Made by a program: the position numbers and the translations under genes
Shown here: piece by piece, positions 50,950-62,435 of the stretch
How the letters are laid out: the number at the start of each line of letters is the position of its first letter
How positions within the stretch are numbered: position 1 is the first letter of the stretch
Source: Rotaria socialis
Taxonomy: Eukaryota; Rotifera; Eurotatoria; Philodinida; Philodinidae
Length of the DNA stretch: 64,000 bases
Assembly (NCBI GenBank): GCA_905331475.1
Contig: CAJNYU010002047.1
Span: 92,191 to 156,190 of the forward strand
Direction of reading: 5' to 3'
Notes under the pieces: model-generated
Databases searched by the model: none
What the model was told of the DNA's origin: nothing
Seen by the model: only the letters and a program-made list of their open reading frames with translations

Positions 50950-51594
50950 GGGGCTATGTTATCAAAATTTTTCTTTCCTTATCAACATCAGCATAAAAAA
51001 TCTTAAACTTTGACTAAAGCAAACATATCATAAGTACAAAAACTATTGTTCATACCCAGTAACGTCTTTTCTCTAGTTTTTTGCAATACACTCAGAACAA
51101 ATGCTCTTCATGTCTAACTGATCTAGTTTTCCTGAATGAATATGAGAAATAAAGGCAAGATTAAAGTGTTGTTGTGTCATTATTGATCGTAGATGTCTTT
51201 ATTCCATTTATAACACTGAAGCATCTCTGAGCCTTAGCCGTTGAAGTGAGATTTTTTAGCTATAAATGCAATAATTTACAATATTCGTGAAACAGATTTC
51301 CTAATATATTGTAAGTTAAGTAAATCACGACGAAATCTGTATTCTTTTCAAATATCTGAGCCTCCCTAAGCCTCCACAATTGGTTTTTAGGGGAGGCTTG
51401 AGCCTCCCCAAGCCTAATGGCTCTGCCTCCTATGTGTGAGACTGATGTACTTTTGATGATGAAAGTAAAAAAAGAATTGTGAACTTGATAATAATAAAAT
51501 TATGAACATACGATAAGATAATATGGAATCATCGTTTCTGTAGCTCGATAAGTACTCGCATAAATGTGATGTCTAAAAGGATATATGATTATTG

Positions 51595-51791
51595 ATATGT
51601 CCCATGGGATCATGGGATGGGACGAAACATTTTTGTGTCCCATACCATGGGATGGGACAGTTACGAAGACTGTACCATACCATGGGATGGTTTTTTTTAA
51701 ATCTCTAGCCCATCCCATGGTACGAAATGTTTCGATCTATCCCACGGGACGATTTTTTTCGTCCCATCCCGTCCCACGCGGAGCTCTGGTT
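51595..51791. mobile_element. CCATGGGATGGGA-rich MITE, copy 2 (inverted)
   Basis: Reverse-oriented relative of the 49692 element. It is built from CCATGGGATGGGA units and ends CGTCCCACGCGGAGCTCTG at 51791. It is followed immediately by an AT-rich run with GTTATTGTTATAAATAACA, which also adjoins copy 3. Confidence 0.8.
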
Positions 51792-52027
51792 CATAATAAT
51801 AACAAAAAAAGTTATTGTTATAAATAACAAATAACAAAAATAGTTATTGTTATTAATAATAACAAGATAACAATAACTTCTCAGTCCTACTTTAGATGAG
51901 ATGTTTAAGGGTAGAGTAATTTTTACCGTATATCTTGAACGAAAATAAAATGTGAGCTTTTACGATTCTATTTTCGTTAAAATTTCGACGCTTTTTTTCG
52001 TTGCTTGTCTGACTGGGTAGCCGTCAG

Positions 52028-55000
52028 ATGGAAGATAATGAAATGCTTCGATGTTTATATTCTGTGAAAAATCATAATTCAACTACAATAATGTGGACTA
52101 TGAATGCTGATATGATTTCATTAGCTGACAAGTATTTTGTATTTCTGGTATTTGGCAGTGAACGATAGTTTACTTTTTCCGTCTTTCAGATTTAATCTTT
52201 CATTAATGATGGAAATTGACAAATCTTCATCGAGTGATGATGTTGGAGAATACGTCGAGCATAAAAAAGTACCAGTTTTAGGACGTTGTGAGGGAATGTT
52301 TCATGATCAAGAAGGTAATTTATATGGCACAGTTTTACGCTATGATCGAGATAATGGACATTTAGTACCATGCCCAACAGAAAATGAACAAAACCACCGA
52401 TTACAAATTGAGTCAGTTTGGCCATCGGTGTTACATTTATTAGCAATTTATATTAATGACAATGATCCTGGTAATATGGCATTATTTACATCATCGGCGA
52501 GCCGAATTGGACCAGATCGTTTTTTAACAACTTTACATTCTATCGTTCCAAAACGTCATATTCAGCGTGAATCACCTCAACTGATGAATGAAATTATCGA
52601 ACCGATTGTGAATTCATATAATGAGTATACATTAGCTCGTATTTATATTGATGATAGTTATGGACACACAGATATTGATCTAATATTAAGCTATTGTAAA
52701 CAGGATGCTTATCATCTAATTAGATTAACTGAACTATTTTTACCTAATTTTGAAACGTTTTACAATTATACTAATGATAATAAGTCACGATTTCGAACAC
52801 TGTCGGGGAAAGAGGAATGGTCGGAAATGAATATCATTATATTGAAACAAAAATCGTCCACAATACTACCATTTGATCGAACTCCAATCTTGTTTCCATA
52901 TCCGTCAATTATACATGGTTCCTGTTTTGTTATTGGTTATCCGGCATTTTATAATCTAGAACAATTTTCATCTTTATATGTATTTAGTGCAGAACAATCA
53001 AAGACAATGAATGACAATGAAAAACAAGATTATTTACGGCTTATTTATGAACAAACACGAGTCACTATGGGTAATTTTGTTCAACGTATTGTATCGATTG
53101 GAGTTATAACATCATTAACTACACAGGATGATCAAATTGATACGCATACGGCACCAACATTGCCGGGGTTTAGCGGTGGTCCAATTGTGAAATATCATAC
53201 TTTCGATCCTTCACTAAAACAAAAGAACGTCGAATTTTTTTCTGGTGTTCATCTCGGTGCTTCACCAACAAAACAATGCAATTATTGGTTGAATACTACA
53301 AAACAAGGATTTGCACTGCTTTATGCGAAGTCTATTTTGTGTGAAGAAGAATTACGTCCATTTGTAATTAAATATAAACATTATTTAATGCCATTTTTGA
53401 ACTATCATGAAAGCAATCTATTGAATAGTGAATTGAAAAACGAAATAGCTTATCTTTATAAACAAAACAAGTAAGTAATTAGCTTCCTTTGGTCTTGTAG
53501 GTTCAGTTAAATCAATAAGATCTATTTTTTTACAGTTCTCACGTGTGCTCAACAACTGTACCGATAAAATTTACAAAAGTAAGATACTTCATTGAATACT
53601 GAAGCGATTAATAACTCAAAATTTGTGCTCTTTTTCTCTAGATTTTTATTAATAACGAATGGCACAATGCCGAGTTACACACGACATTTGCGGTGTGTGA
53701 TTCAAGAACTGGCGAGGAAATTTGCCAAGTTGAAGAATCAACAAAAGTAAACAGTTGTCCAACCTAACTTTGAGGGAACGTGTAAGAAACATTTTTTTTT
53801 CTTGTAGGTTGATGTCGACAAAGCGGTTAAAGCTGCTCGTAATGCATTTCGTAACGATTCTGAGTGGAGGAAAATGAAGGCAGTCGTACGGTAAAATGTC
53901 AACAAAGACTCTTCCTTCTTAAATAAAGTGCTGATGGATTTGTTTTAGTGCTGATCTAATGAGAAAATTTGCCGAATATCTACGACGTGATATTGATTAT
54001 TTATCGGTTCGTTTATAACAACTTAACAAAACGTTTTCTTTTGTCTATCTTTTCTTTATCATTTAGAAATTAGAAACACTGAATAATGGTAAACCATTGA
54101 AAGAGAATAAAATGGACATTACAATTTCGGCCGATTGCATTGATTATTATGCCGGTTTGGTAGGTAAAATAATGAATGAAACATCAGAAACGCGAACAGG
54201 TTCATTTGTGCACTATTATCATGCACCGATAGGTGTTATTGGGCAAATTATATCGTGGAATTATCCTATAATGATGTTGGCGTGGAAGCTGGGTCCAGCT
54301 TTAGCTTGTGGCAAGTTTCGAACGTCACTGTATTAAGAAGTATTTATGACTTTCTTCAATTATTAGGAAACACAATCATTTTAAAACCAGCCGAAGAGAC
54401 ACCATTAACTGCTTTGTATTGTGCAAGTTTACTGAAAGAAGTATAATATTGGCAAAAAGAAGGCTCTTTTCCAAAAACGTTCTGATCTTCGTTGTTTCAG
54501 GCTGGCTTTCCTCCTGGTGTTGTGAACATTTTGCCAGGTAATGGCTCTGAATGTGGTCAATTCATTGTCACTCATGAAGGAATCGATAAAGTTTTTTTTA
54601 CTGGCTCAGTCGAGGTATGTAGTTGCTTATTTATAGCTCATTCTTATCTGTTTAAAACGGTTTTTAATTCTAGGTTGGTGGAAAAGTTCAAGAATTAGCT
54701 GCAAAATCAAATGTGAAACGTTTTTCATTAGAATTACGTGAAAAATGTCCGTTGATTATTTGTGAAGGTGCTGATCGTAAGTATCGAGATTAGTCTGATC
54801 AATTTCTTGATCTTCTGTATTGTATTATTCTTTTTAGTCGACTCTGCTGTAGAATTAACCCATCGTACAATATTTGCAGATTCTGCTCAAAGTTGTTTTG
54901 CTGGATCAAGAATATTTGTTCATGAAAAAATCTATGCTCAATTCGTTATTAAGTGTGTTGAACTAACTGATCGACGAGTGGTAGGTGATCCGTTCGATTC

Positions 55001-55540
55001 AAAAGCTGAACAAGGGCCTCAAATAAACGATGAAAAATTCCAGAAAACTATAAAATATATCGAATCTGGTAAAAAACAAGGAGCGAAACTGGAGTGCGGT
55101 GGAGAACGTTTTGGAACAAACGGTTTTTTTATTCGACCGACAGTATTTAGTAATGTCACTGATGACATGGACATAACAAGTGATGAGGTTGGTTCAGTAT
55201 CATTAAATAAACTTGATATCTAGAAAGCTGTTTCTTCTAGGCGATAGGACCGATAATGAGTCTATTGAAATATCATGATTACGATGAGGTAATTACACGA
55301 GTAAACAATACAAAATGCGGTTTGGCTGTTGGCGTGATAACAAAAGAAAATACGCAAGCAAATTTTCTTCTTTCACGTTTACAAGCACGCACTGTTTGGA
55401 TTAATGAATATGATGATGCTATTAATCTGTTACCATTCGGAAGATACAATCACGCTGGTGGCAAGAAAAATTTTAATGACTATGGCTTCGATGAATACTA
55501 CGAAGTAAAAAAGATCGCTATGCGTACGAATTTATTGTGA
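52028..55540 (+). CDS. Fusion: trypsin-like (PA-clan) domain + ALDH1-type aldehyde dehydrogenase
   Basis: Twelve exons (52028-52131, 52190-53470, 53536-53578, 53642-53746, 53808-53890, 53949-54006, 54067-54310, 54367-54440, 54501-54614, 54674-54776, 54838-55187, 55241-55540) sum to 2,859 nt, 952 aa. Residues 1 to about 460: an uncharacterised S1-like region with [11 protein letters not shown] (candidate His), TDIDLIL (candidate Asp) and [10 protein letters not shown] (GxSGGP serine loop). From about residue 470: an ALDH1-like NAD(P)-dependent dehydrogenase ([87 protein letters not shown] with the catalytic Cys). Joining uses a perfect GTAAGT donor at 53471 that overlaps an in-frame TAA, so unspliced RNA would yield the protease part alone. 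The ALDH has altered motifs ([17 protein letters not shown]). No ATG precedes the ALDH part otherwise. Intron 7 is GC-AG. Confidence 0.82.
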
Positions 55541-57354
55541 ACATTTGTGCAGTGGCACTAATTTCTTTACCTTTTCATATCTCTTTCTTGTTCGTTTCAT
55601 AGTTATTTTTCACTTTTTCGTTAGATGTTTTGTGCGCTGTTAATTTTGATTGTTGTGTATATCATGTCAGATATAATCAATCGAGTCGCTTTTTTTTTAT
55701 AGTGGAAGTACAAAAGATTCATCTACAGCAATCAATTGAATTCCTTCTCAAATGTTCTTTAGCAAATTATATCCATATATCTACTGAATAGAAATAAAAA
55801 TAAATTTTTGAACTCAAAGTATCATATACACACATTCGCAGCAATGTGTTTTCTTCATTGAGAATACTTAATTACATTGACTTTTTCATGAGATCATCGA
55901 TGTGACTGACAGGGTCTGACCCTGGGCGTTAGTAGATGTGTTCACTAGGAGTGCCATTCACACCCACACCCTAATGACTGGCTTGAATAGTCCGAGATCA
56001 TATGAAAAACGAACAATTAAACTTTCAAAACAAATGCCATCATCAATAAAAAGATTTTCTTCCTAATTAGAAAATGTCTATCAATGAATTATACTTAATT
56101 TTTATTTGAAATTAAATCTGTCATCTATGTACTATTGTTTTACAAGAAATGGCTAATCGACTTTGTTTACATTCAAGTGAACTAATTCATGATCATATTA
56201 GCAAATGTACAACCAATATTTGATATTGATAATGCACTTATCAACATGCGCGGTAATTTGAAAATCTATTTTATTTTATTTTTTCATTAAATATAATTGC
56301 TAATATTGGCTCTAATTTCAAAAGCTTTGTTGTAATAAAATTTGATGAATTATACAACAGTATTCATGAAATTCACTTGACAAATAAATCAGGGCTTTAT
56401 AGAATAAATCAGAAACATTTGTATTGTAATTAATAAGCACTCCGATGACGAAAGATGAAAAGGCAGAGAATAGCCTTGCATTACTTTAAAAAAGGAATGC
56501 CACATTTACTTTTTTTCTTATGTTGAGTGTTTTTCACAGTATTTGGGGACCAATTTGTAGATCATGAATTCAGATTTTATTGTGCTTCTAAGATTATTCT
56601 TCTAAGTTGTTCATGAACACAGTTATGAGACTCGGATAGAGTATTTACTTTTTAGAGTATGAACAATATTCAAGCTAGCTATACAAAATATGTTACCCTT
56701 AGGCGATGATGCATTGACCTAAACATGTAGTTAAAGATTTACGGTGAATGCATATTATGTTATCGGCCAAGAATTAGTCATTCGAATCAGCTAGCTAAAT
56801 TCAATAAAGATAAACGAAAGATTATCGGGATTGAAGAGGTTTGTCGACATTTTTACAGTTCAGCTAATTTAATCAATTGAAAGTAACAGACAACAAACTT
56901 TGCAGGATAAATCTTTTAAGAGTAATCGTTTATCAAGAAGAAGAAATTTAATGAATCATTAATGATAAATATCGATTTTAAAATGTTTAATTTCAAGCAA
57001 AATGAAGTGACGACTAATGTTTGTATAAGAATAACTTTCATATTTCACCTTCGGGCAATCAATAAAAAACTAAATGTACGTCATAAAAGAGCTTATGTGG
57101 AAATCGCTTCAGTCACTAATTAAAATTTCCGGAATCGTTTAGCGACTATATGTGCGGGTGTATTTGCTATCATTAGCAAATATTATTTTTTCCTGTAATA
57201 TAAAAAGCAATTCTTTACATTCTCACTATTTCAAATGGATACTTTTTTATGCATCATAATTACTTATTCTTGACCTATAAAATTTCCGTTTGAACTTTTG
57301 TAGTTCAATACATTATTTACGATTGGATTGAATATAATTTATTTTCTATTATAG
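55541..57354. other. Intergenic; no upstream SHOC2 exons found
   Basis: About 1.8 kb. I looked for leucine-rich-repeat exons belonging upstream of the SHOC2 fragment and found none. A short palindrome (AGGGTCTGACCCT, 55912-55924) lies near GTGTTCACTAGGAGTGCC, perhaps a decayed transposon end. No other features. Confidence 0.5.
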
Positions 57355-58901
57355 AGAATCCCTCCTTCGTTAGGCCAACTAAGGAAACTACGACATTTAG
57401 ATCTTGAAGAAAACAAGCTTGATTCATTACCTCAGGAAATAGGTAAGTTAATTGACTCGATTATATATAAATGGATAGATGTTTATTTTAAATAACTTTC
57501 TTTTACTTAGGCTATTTACGTGAATTAACCCGATTGATCGTTGCATCAAATCAATTGATTCAATTACCGCGTTCCATTGGGTAAGAAACGCAAAGCCAAC
57601 TTCTAAATACAGTAAAACTTCCTTACTGAACACCCCTCTATAGTGAAATCCCCTCACTCTGAACGCTACCCGGGTCCCACAGAGCGATTTTTGCTGGAAA
57701 TACACCTCTATATTATGAACACCTCGCTATCCTGAACATGAACGCTCATTTCGGGTCCATCCAGCTAATATAGCTTCTCTAATGTGAACACATGTGCACT
57801 TTTTCTTCCTCTCTCTACCTATTTTTTATCGTTTGTCGTTTATGCACTACAGTTAATCACGCATTGTGTATCAGAATAGACTAACTAATGATCTATTAGC
57901 ATCATCAGCAGATAGCACAGAACCTATAGATGATGGACCATCTAAAGATTTAGAAAAATTAAATGACTTATTGCAACATGTAACAATTGATGGTCAAACA
58001 ATGAACGCAGTTGATTTCATTGGTATTGATAATGATACACCTGCATATAATGAATGGTTTGATAATTGCGAACATCTTGTAGCATGTGATATTAAAATAC
58101 AAGATGATGATGACGATGATGATCGAATACCAACAGAATCACCACCAAAAATAATGGAAGCAATGGAAATGCTAAGCAAACTTCATTTACTAGCAACAAC
58201 ACAAGAATCACAATTACATCAATTAATTAGCCAGTTAGAATCAAAACTAACTGATGTTTATATTCATTCGAAAGCAAAAAAAACAAGCAAAATTAGAAGA
58301 CTTTTTAAAGCACCACTAAACCCAGTCTTTTATTTAAAACGTTTTTAACAATAAGCATTTAAATGAAAATAAATGGGTAAGATAATAAATACTCCTACTT
58401 AACTTAAGATTAGTGTAGCGACAGACATTTAGGCGTTTTTTCATTTTGTAGCCAAATGCATGTCGCCTCTATATTATGAACACCTCTGTACAGTGAACAT
58501 TTTTCAAAGGTCCCAAGGGTGTTCGCATTAGAGAAGTTTTACTGTATATACATCGTGTTTTTTTCTATAGATCTCTATCAAATTTATCTCATCTAAATGT
58601 TGGTGAAAATAATTTGACTACAATACCTGAGGACATAGGACAATTAGAAAAGCTAGAGCAACTCTATATTAATGATAATCCAAATTTGGATGTACTTCCT
58701 TATGAATTAGCATTATGTACTAATTTACAAATAATGAGCATCGAAAATTGTCCACTCAGAAGTTTACCACAAGAAATAGTAGCGGGCGGGCCTTCTCTCG
58801 TGATACAAGTAAAATAGAAAATTGTAAATAAAACTAAAATTTCATTGAATTATTTTTCTATTTAGTTTCTCAAAGTACAAGGACCTTTTAATTTAAATTG
58901 A
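57355..58901 (+). CDS. SHOC2: SHOC2 C-terminal leucine-rich repeats (5' truncated)
   Basis: SHOC2 is the leucine-rich-repeat scaffold that, with MRAS and PP1, activates RAF. Four exons: 57355-57442, 57511-57580, 58571-58808 and 58866-58901; 432 nt, 143 aa plus stop. They encode only the last repeats and the conserved tail: [60 protein letters not shown] and FLKVQGPFN. The match to the SHOC2 C terminus is close, but the first dozen or so repeats and the start codon are absent from the 1.8 kb upstream. This is either a truncated duplicate or a gene with a far upstream 5' part, which seems unlikely because another gene ends at 55540. A pogo/Tigger element fills intron 2. The frame is intact. Confidence 0.82.
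57608..58546 (+). mobile_element. pogo/Tigger-type DNA transposon, internally deleted
   Basis: Element 57610-58544 (935 bp). It begins CAGTAAAACTTCCTTACTGA and ends ATTAGAGAAGTTTTACTG, flanked by TA on both sides (57608-57609 and 58545-58546). The terminal inverted repeats continue for tens of bases with GAACACC and CTCTATATTATGAACACCTC blocks. It inserted in intron 2 of the SHOC2 fragment, in the same orientation as the transposase remnant. Confidence 0.88.
57866..58348 (+). pseudogene. C-terminal remnant of Tigger-like transposase
   Basis: A 160-codon ORF inside the Tigger element. Its acidic DDDDDDD stretch, the segment [20 protein letters not shown], and the basic tail [13 protein letters not shown] resemble the C-terminal region of Tigger/JERKY transposases, which follows the DDE domain. 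The CENP-B helix-turn-helix and the catalytic DDE core are missing, so it cannot be an active transposase. It begins at an arbitrary ATG. Confidence 0.72.
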
Positions 58902-59962
58902 TGTCGTATTTATTCTTTTTGAAATTGTCGATCTCATATTTCTCTTTTATGTCTATTAGTCAAATCGGTGCGCTTTATTGAACCGGTAATTGTATGTGTG
59001 TGTGTGTGTGTGTGTTATTATTCTTTTCTTTTTAACAAACGAATTTGATAAAAGAAAGAAAATCATTGATGTATGGTAAATCTTCTTTGTTTGCGCTAGA
59101 CACTCTATCATCGTATCTTCTTCTTTTTTTTGTATATACGAGTATGTGTAATATTTTATACTCTTGACAAATGAATGTGTGTGTGCACGCGCATTTGGTT
59201 CTGTATTTCTCTTTTCTCTACTTCACTCTTTGTCCCAGACGTACACCGCAGACATATAGACATCAATATATTTGCCTTTTCGTTTGTTGTTGGTGCGTTA
59301 GCAATTCAAATCGTACATATATATATATTTTTTCTCTTCGTCTTACTGTTCTGCTCGTGGAATTACCAGTCAGAATTAATATGTGTTCATGTGTATTTGC
59401 GAGATTTTATTCTGATATTATTTTCTTTTTGTTTAGTTTTTTTTTCTTCTTCTCTCTTGATGTATTTTGAGGATCGTATATATGTGCCAAAATGATCTCG
59501 ATTCTGTTTCGCACCGAATCGGTGGACTTTAGAGAAGAGAGAAGTAGATGAGGATAATTATAAATTTAAATTAAAAACAAATATATAGATTTAAAGGTAT
59601 TTATTGTCATTCAGAAATAGAAGTTTTCTCATTGCAAGATGTTTCACATGGACCAGGCTTAATTCCCTAGATCTGTTCTATCCAGGTTAGAATTCAGTCG
59701 TCTCACATTTCAAATTTAACTGACAATAGAGATTTCTGAACCAACTTGTTGTACTCCGGGACTGATTTTTCAGATATCTATGATTGAAACTTATTAAAGG
59801 CTATCATGTATTAACATAAGAAGTCTATTTTTTAGAATTCCACGGAAGAAAATGTCGGTCTCTGTTGCAAAACAAGAATGCGTATGAAGAATAAACTCAA
59901 TTTATTTCTTTAATATAGCAAACACATCAGAGACAAATGAAAGAAAAATAATAAATTTTAAT
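58902..59962. other. Convergent intergenic region
   Basis: About 1 kb between SHOC2 and CHEK1 stop codons. It has a TG microsatellite at about 58995-59014. The overlapping Cys/Phe-rich ORFs at 59171-59495 are low-complexity and not supported as genes. Confidence 0.5.
58995..59014. repeat. TG dinucleotide microsatellite
   Basis: About ten TG units. Confidence 0.9.
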
Positions 59963-62435
59963 CTATGTATCCATTGCTTCTTGTAATTGATTAACACTGT
60001 TATTTCCAACAGTTAATGTTGATGATGTATCTGAATGATTAAAATAAGCTGAACCACCACCACCATTTGACCATGCCGTTGCCAATTGAACAAGACGTTC
60101 CCGAATTTCGACAAATTTACGTTTAAATTCAATACCATCACCTTTTGATAAACGAAAATCGGCCATAATTTTCGCATCTGGAATTTTGAATAAGTTCACT
60201 TTAAATATCAATTCAGTGTGTCGTTTATCTTGCGTAACAACAGTTATCTAGAGAAAACGAATCGAATGAATTTAAAACAAAAAGTTTGCATTGAAAAAAA
60301 TCTTTACCTGATTGCCTGCTGTACGTTTTGGTGTATAACCAGTATGAAGAAATAATCGATTGAGCAGATAAATTGTTTCATCAAACGATATTGCTAATAC
60401 AATTCTTGTCATACGGTGTACAAGATGTTCCGATGGATCTTGCTAAAAAATTACATTTATGATAGTAAACCAAGTAAAGAAAGAAGGTTTCACTTACATC
60501 ACCCATTTCTGTAAGTGATCTCGGTTCTGTGATCAAAATAAGATCATCGAGTTTAATTGGCTGGGATATACAATTAACCATTGAATCATCTGAAATCGAT
60601 GGTGATATAACCGTTGACGTTGTACTTTGATTGGGCTGTGTTAATGACCAGCATGGTTCGTCGTATTTGACTCTGAATTTTAAAAAAAAGTATATGACTG
60701 TCAAAAAACTAAATATATATGACATACGCCATTCGCTTCAATAACTGATGATCGGTTTCTGTACCATCTAAAGAATAATTGAAATATATAAAATTCCTTC
60801 AAAAGAAATTGTACCTTGTGAGTAGATCTTCGACATCCATTTATGGCTTTGAATATCGATAACTCGAGCACGTTGTGCTGGATCGTGAACAAGAATTCGA
60901 CGAAGAAGATCTACAAAGAAAAGTACACATGAATTTGACCGAAATAGTCTAGAGTATTCATACTTAGAATCATATTGTCAATTTTCTTCCATGGATTGTG
61001 GTAATAATCACGATCTAACCAACGTTTATATTCAGGATTTTGATAAGACGGTTGATCCCATGGCAATTCTAAAAATAGTTAACAAAAGATCTAACACGTA
61101 AATTTTTATTAAAAGCAAAATCTACCTCCAGTAAGCATTGCAGTTAAAATAATACCACACGACCATACATCCACCGGTTCACCTCGATACGGTGTTTTCG
61201 CCCATACCTAAAACAAAACATTATTAGAAATAATCCATTGATAGCATAAGATAGTCATCGAGATTATCTTATTTATATTTGATGCTTTTTCAATCACGTA
61301 TTTCCTGATTGATTACGCCTCTGGTAGTGGACTGATCTATTGAAAACAATCGATTAGGTCATTTGAGAACGTCGCATTTACTATGGAAAATAGTATAGTC
61401 GACAAGTATGTATCTCTATCGAATAAATTATTACACTCATAGTGATTTATAGTAATCTTTAGTTCGACAGATAAATATTTCTCACGCAAGTCTTTGTATA
61501 CTGTTTCTTTTGTTTTTCGGGAAATTAACGAATGCATGATCGGAAATCGTTAAAAACAAACTCAGATAAGCCGAATGAGAAAATTACCTCTGGAGATGAA
61601 TATGGTGCTGTGCCACAGTACGTAGTTAATTTTCGTTCTTCTTTTGTAGTCTGACTACGAAAAAGTGTAGCTAAACCGAAGTCACAAATCTTCAGTGCAT
61701 CTAATAGATAAAAATATATAAAAAATTTAAAAAACTAATCAATTCTCCTCTCACTATTATTAGCTATGAGAAGATTTTCAGGTTTAAGATCTAAGTGAGC
61801 AAGAAAATATATATATAGAAACAAAAACGATAAGCAGTTTCTTATCAAACCTCGATGTGCAACACCAAGACTGTGAAGATAAGCCTAAAATATATTCTAG
61901 TAAATTATTTCTTTTCGTATTTTTTTAAAATCATTTCTCACCATTCCGGCCACAACTTGTTTAAAATAGTGTTGTGCAAGATACTCTGGCATTCCAACAT
62001 CAGGTTCTAAAAATAGAAATCAAGTTAGTCAAGCAAGTAATTCCTCGCGTGTAAGATCGAACCAATTTTATCGAAAAGTTCACCACCAGCTGCATATTCA
62101 AGGAAAAGATAATAATTGGAATGCTGTTGCTTATAACCGTAAAATCGGATAATATTTTCATGTCGAAATAATTTATGTAGATCAATCTAAAAGTTCAGCA
62201 TATTTTTCGATGATTAGCTTTATTTTACAATTCATACTTCTTTTCTTATGACAACATCGTTGCCTTTCAATCGATTTATGTCAATGACTTTTACGGCAGC
62301 AAATTCGTTTGTATTCACATTTTTGGCAAGAACGACTCTAGATGTTCAAACTTGTGAAAAAATTAAAAACGAAACAAATTAGTTCACATACTCGCCATAG
62401 GCACCTTCACCCAACGTTTCCGTAAATTGCCACAT
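59963..62435 (-). CDS. CHEK1: Checkpoint kinase CHEK1
   Basis: CHK1 is the ATR-activated Ser/Thr kinase that halts the cell cycle after replication stress. About a dozen minus-strand exons from ATG 62435 to stop 59963. In order: the Gly-rich loop LGEGAYGEV, AAVKVIDINR (VAIK lysine), HENIIRFYG, LEYAAGGELFDKI, VAHR joined across an intron to DLKPENLLI (HRD loop), KICDFGLATLF (DFG), a TYCGTAPYSSPE activation segment, [26 protein letters not shown] and the C-terminal KA1 domain (LIFKVNLFKIP, ADFRLSKGDGIEFKRKF). All catalytic residues are present. The linker between kinase and KA1 contains SQ/TQ sites (LTQP, ISQP), the usual ATR targets, though it is shorter than in human. The C terminus ends in a Gly/Ser/Asn-rich extension. 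Start: the ATG directly opens the Gly-rich loop, as in human CHK1. Confidence 0.94.

Noticed and set aside
51500..51827. Overlapping ORFs on both strands with PWDG/HGMG patterns
   Set aside because: These are translations of the inverted CCATGGGATGGGA element, not genes.
55905..55985. Palindromic AGGGTCTGACCCT region as a mobile element
   Set aside because: Too short and without matching termini or target duplication to call; mentioned only in the intergenic entry.
59171..59495. Overlapping Phe/Cys/Val-rich ORFs
   Set aside because: Low-complexity T-rich sequence downstream of SHOC2, with no homology and no splice context.
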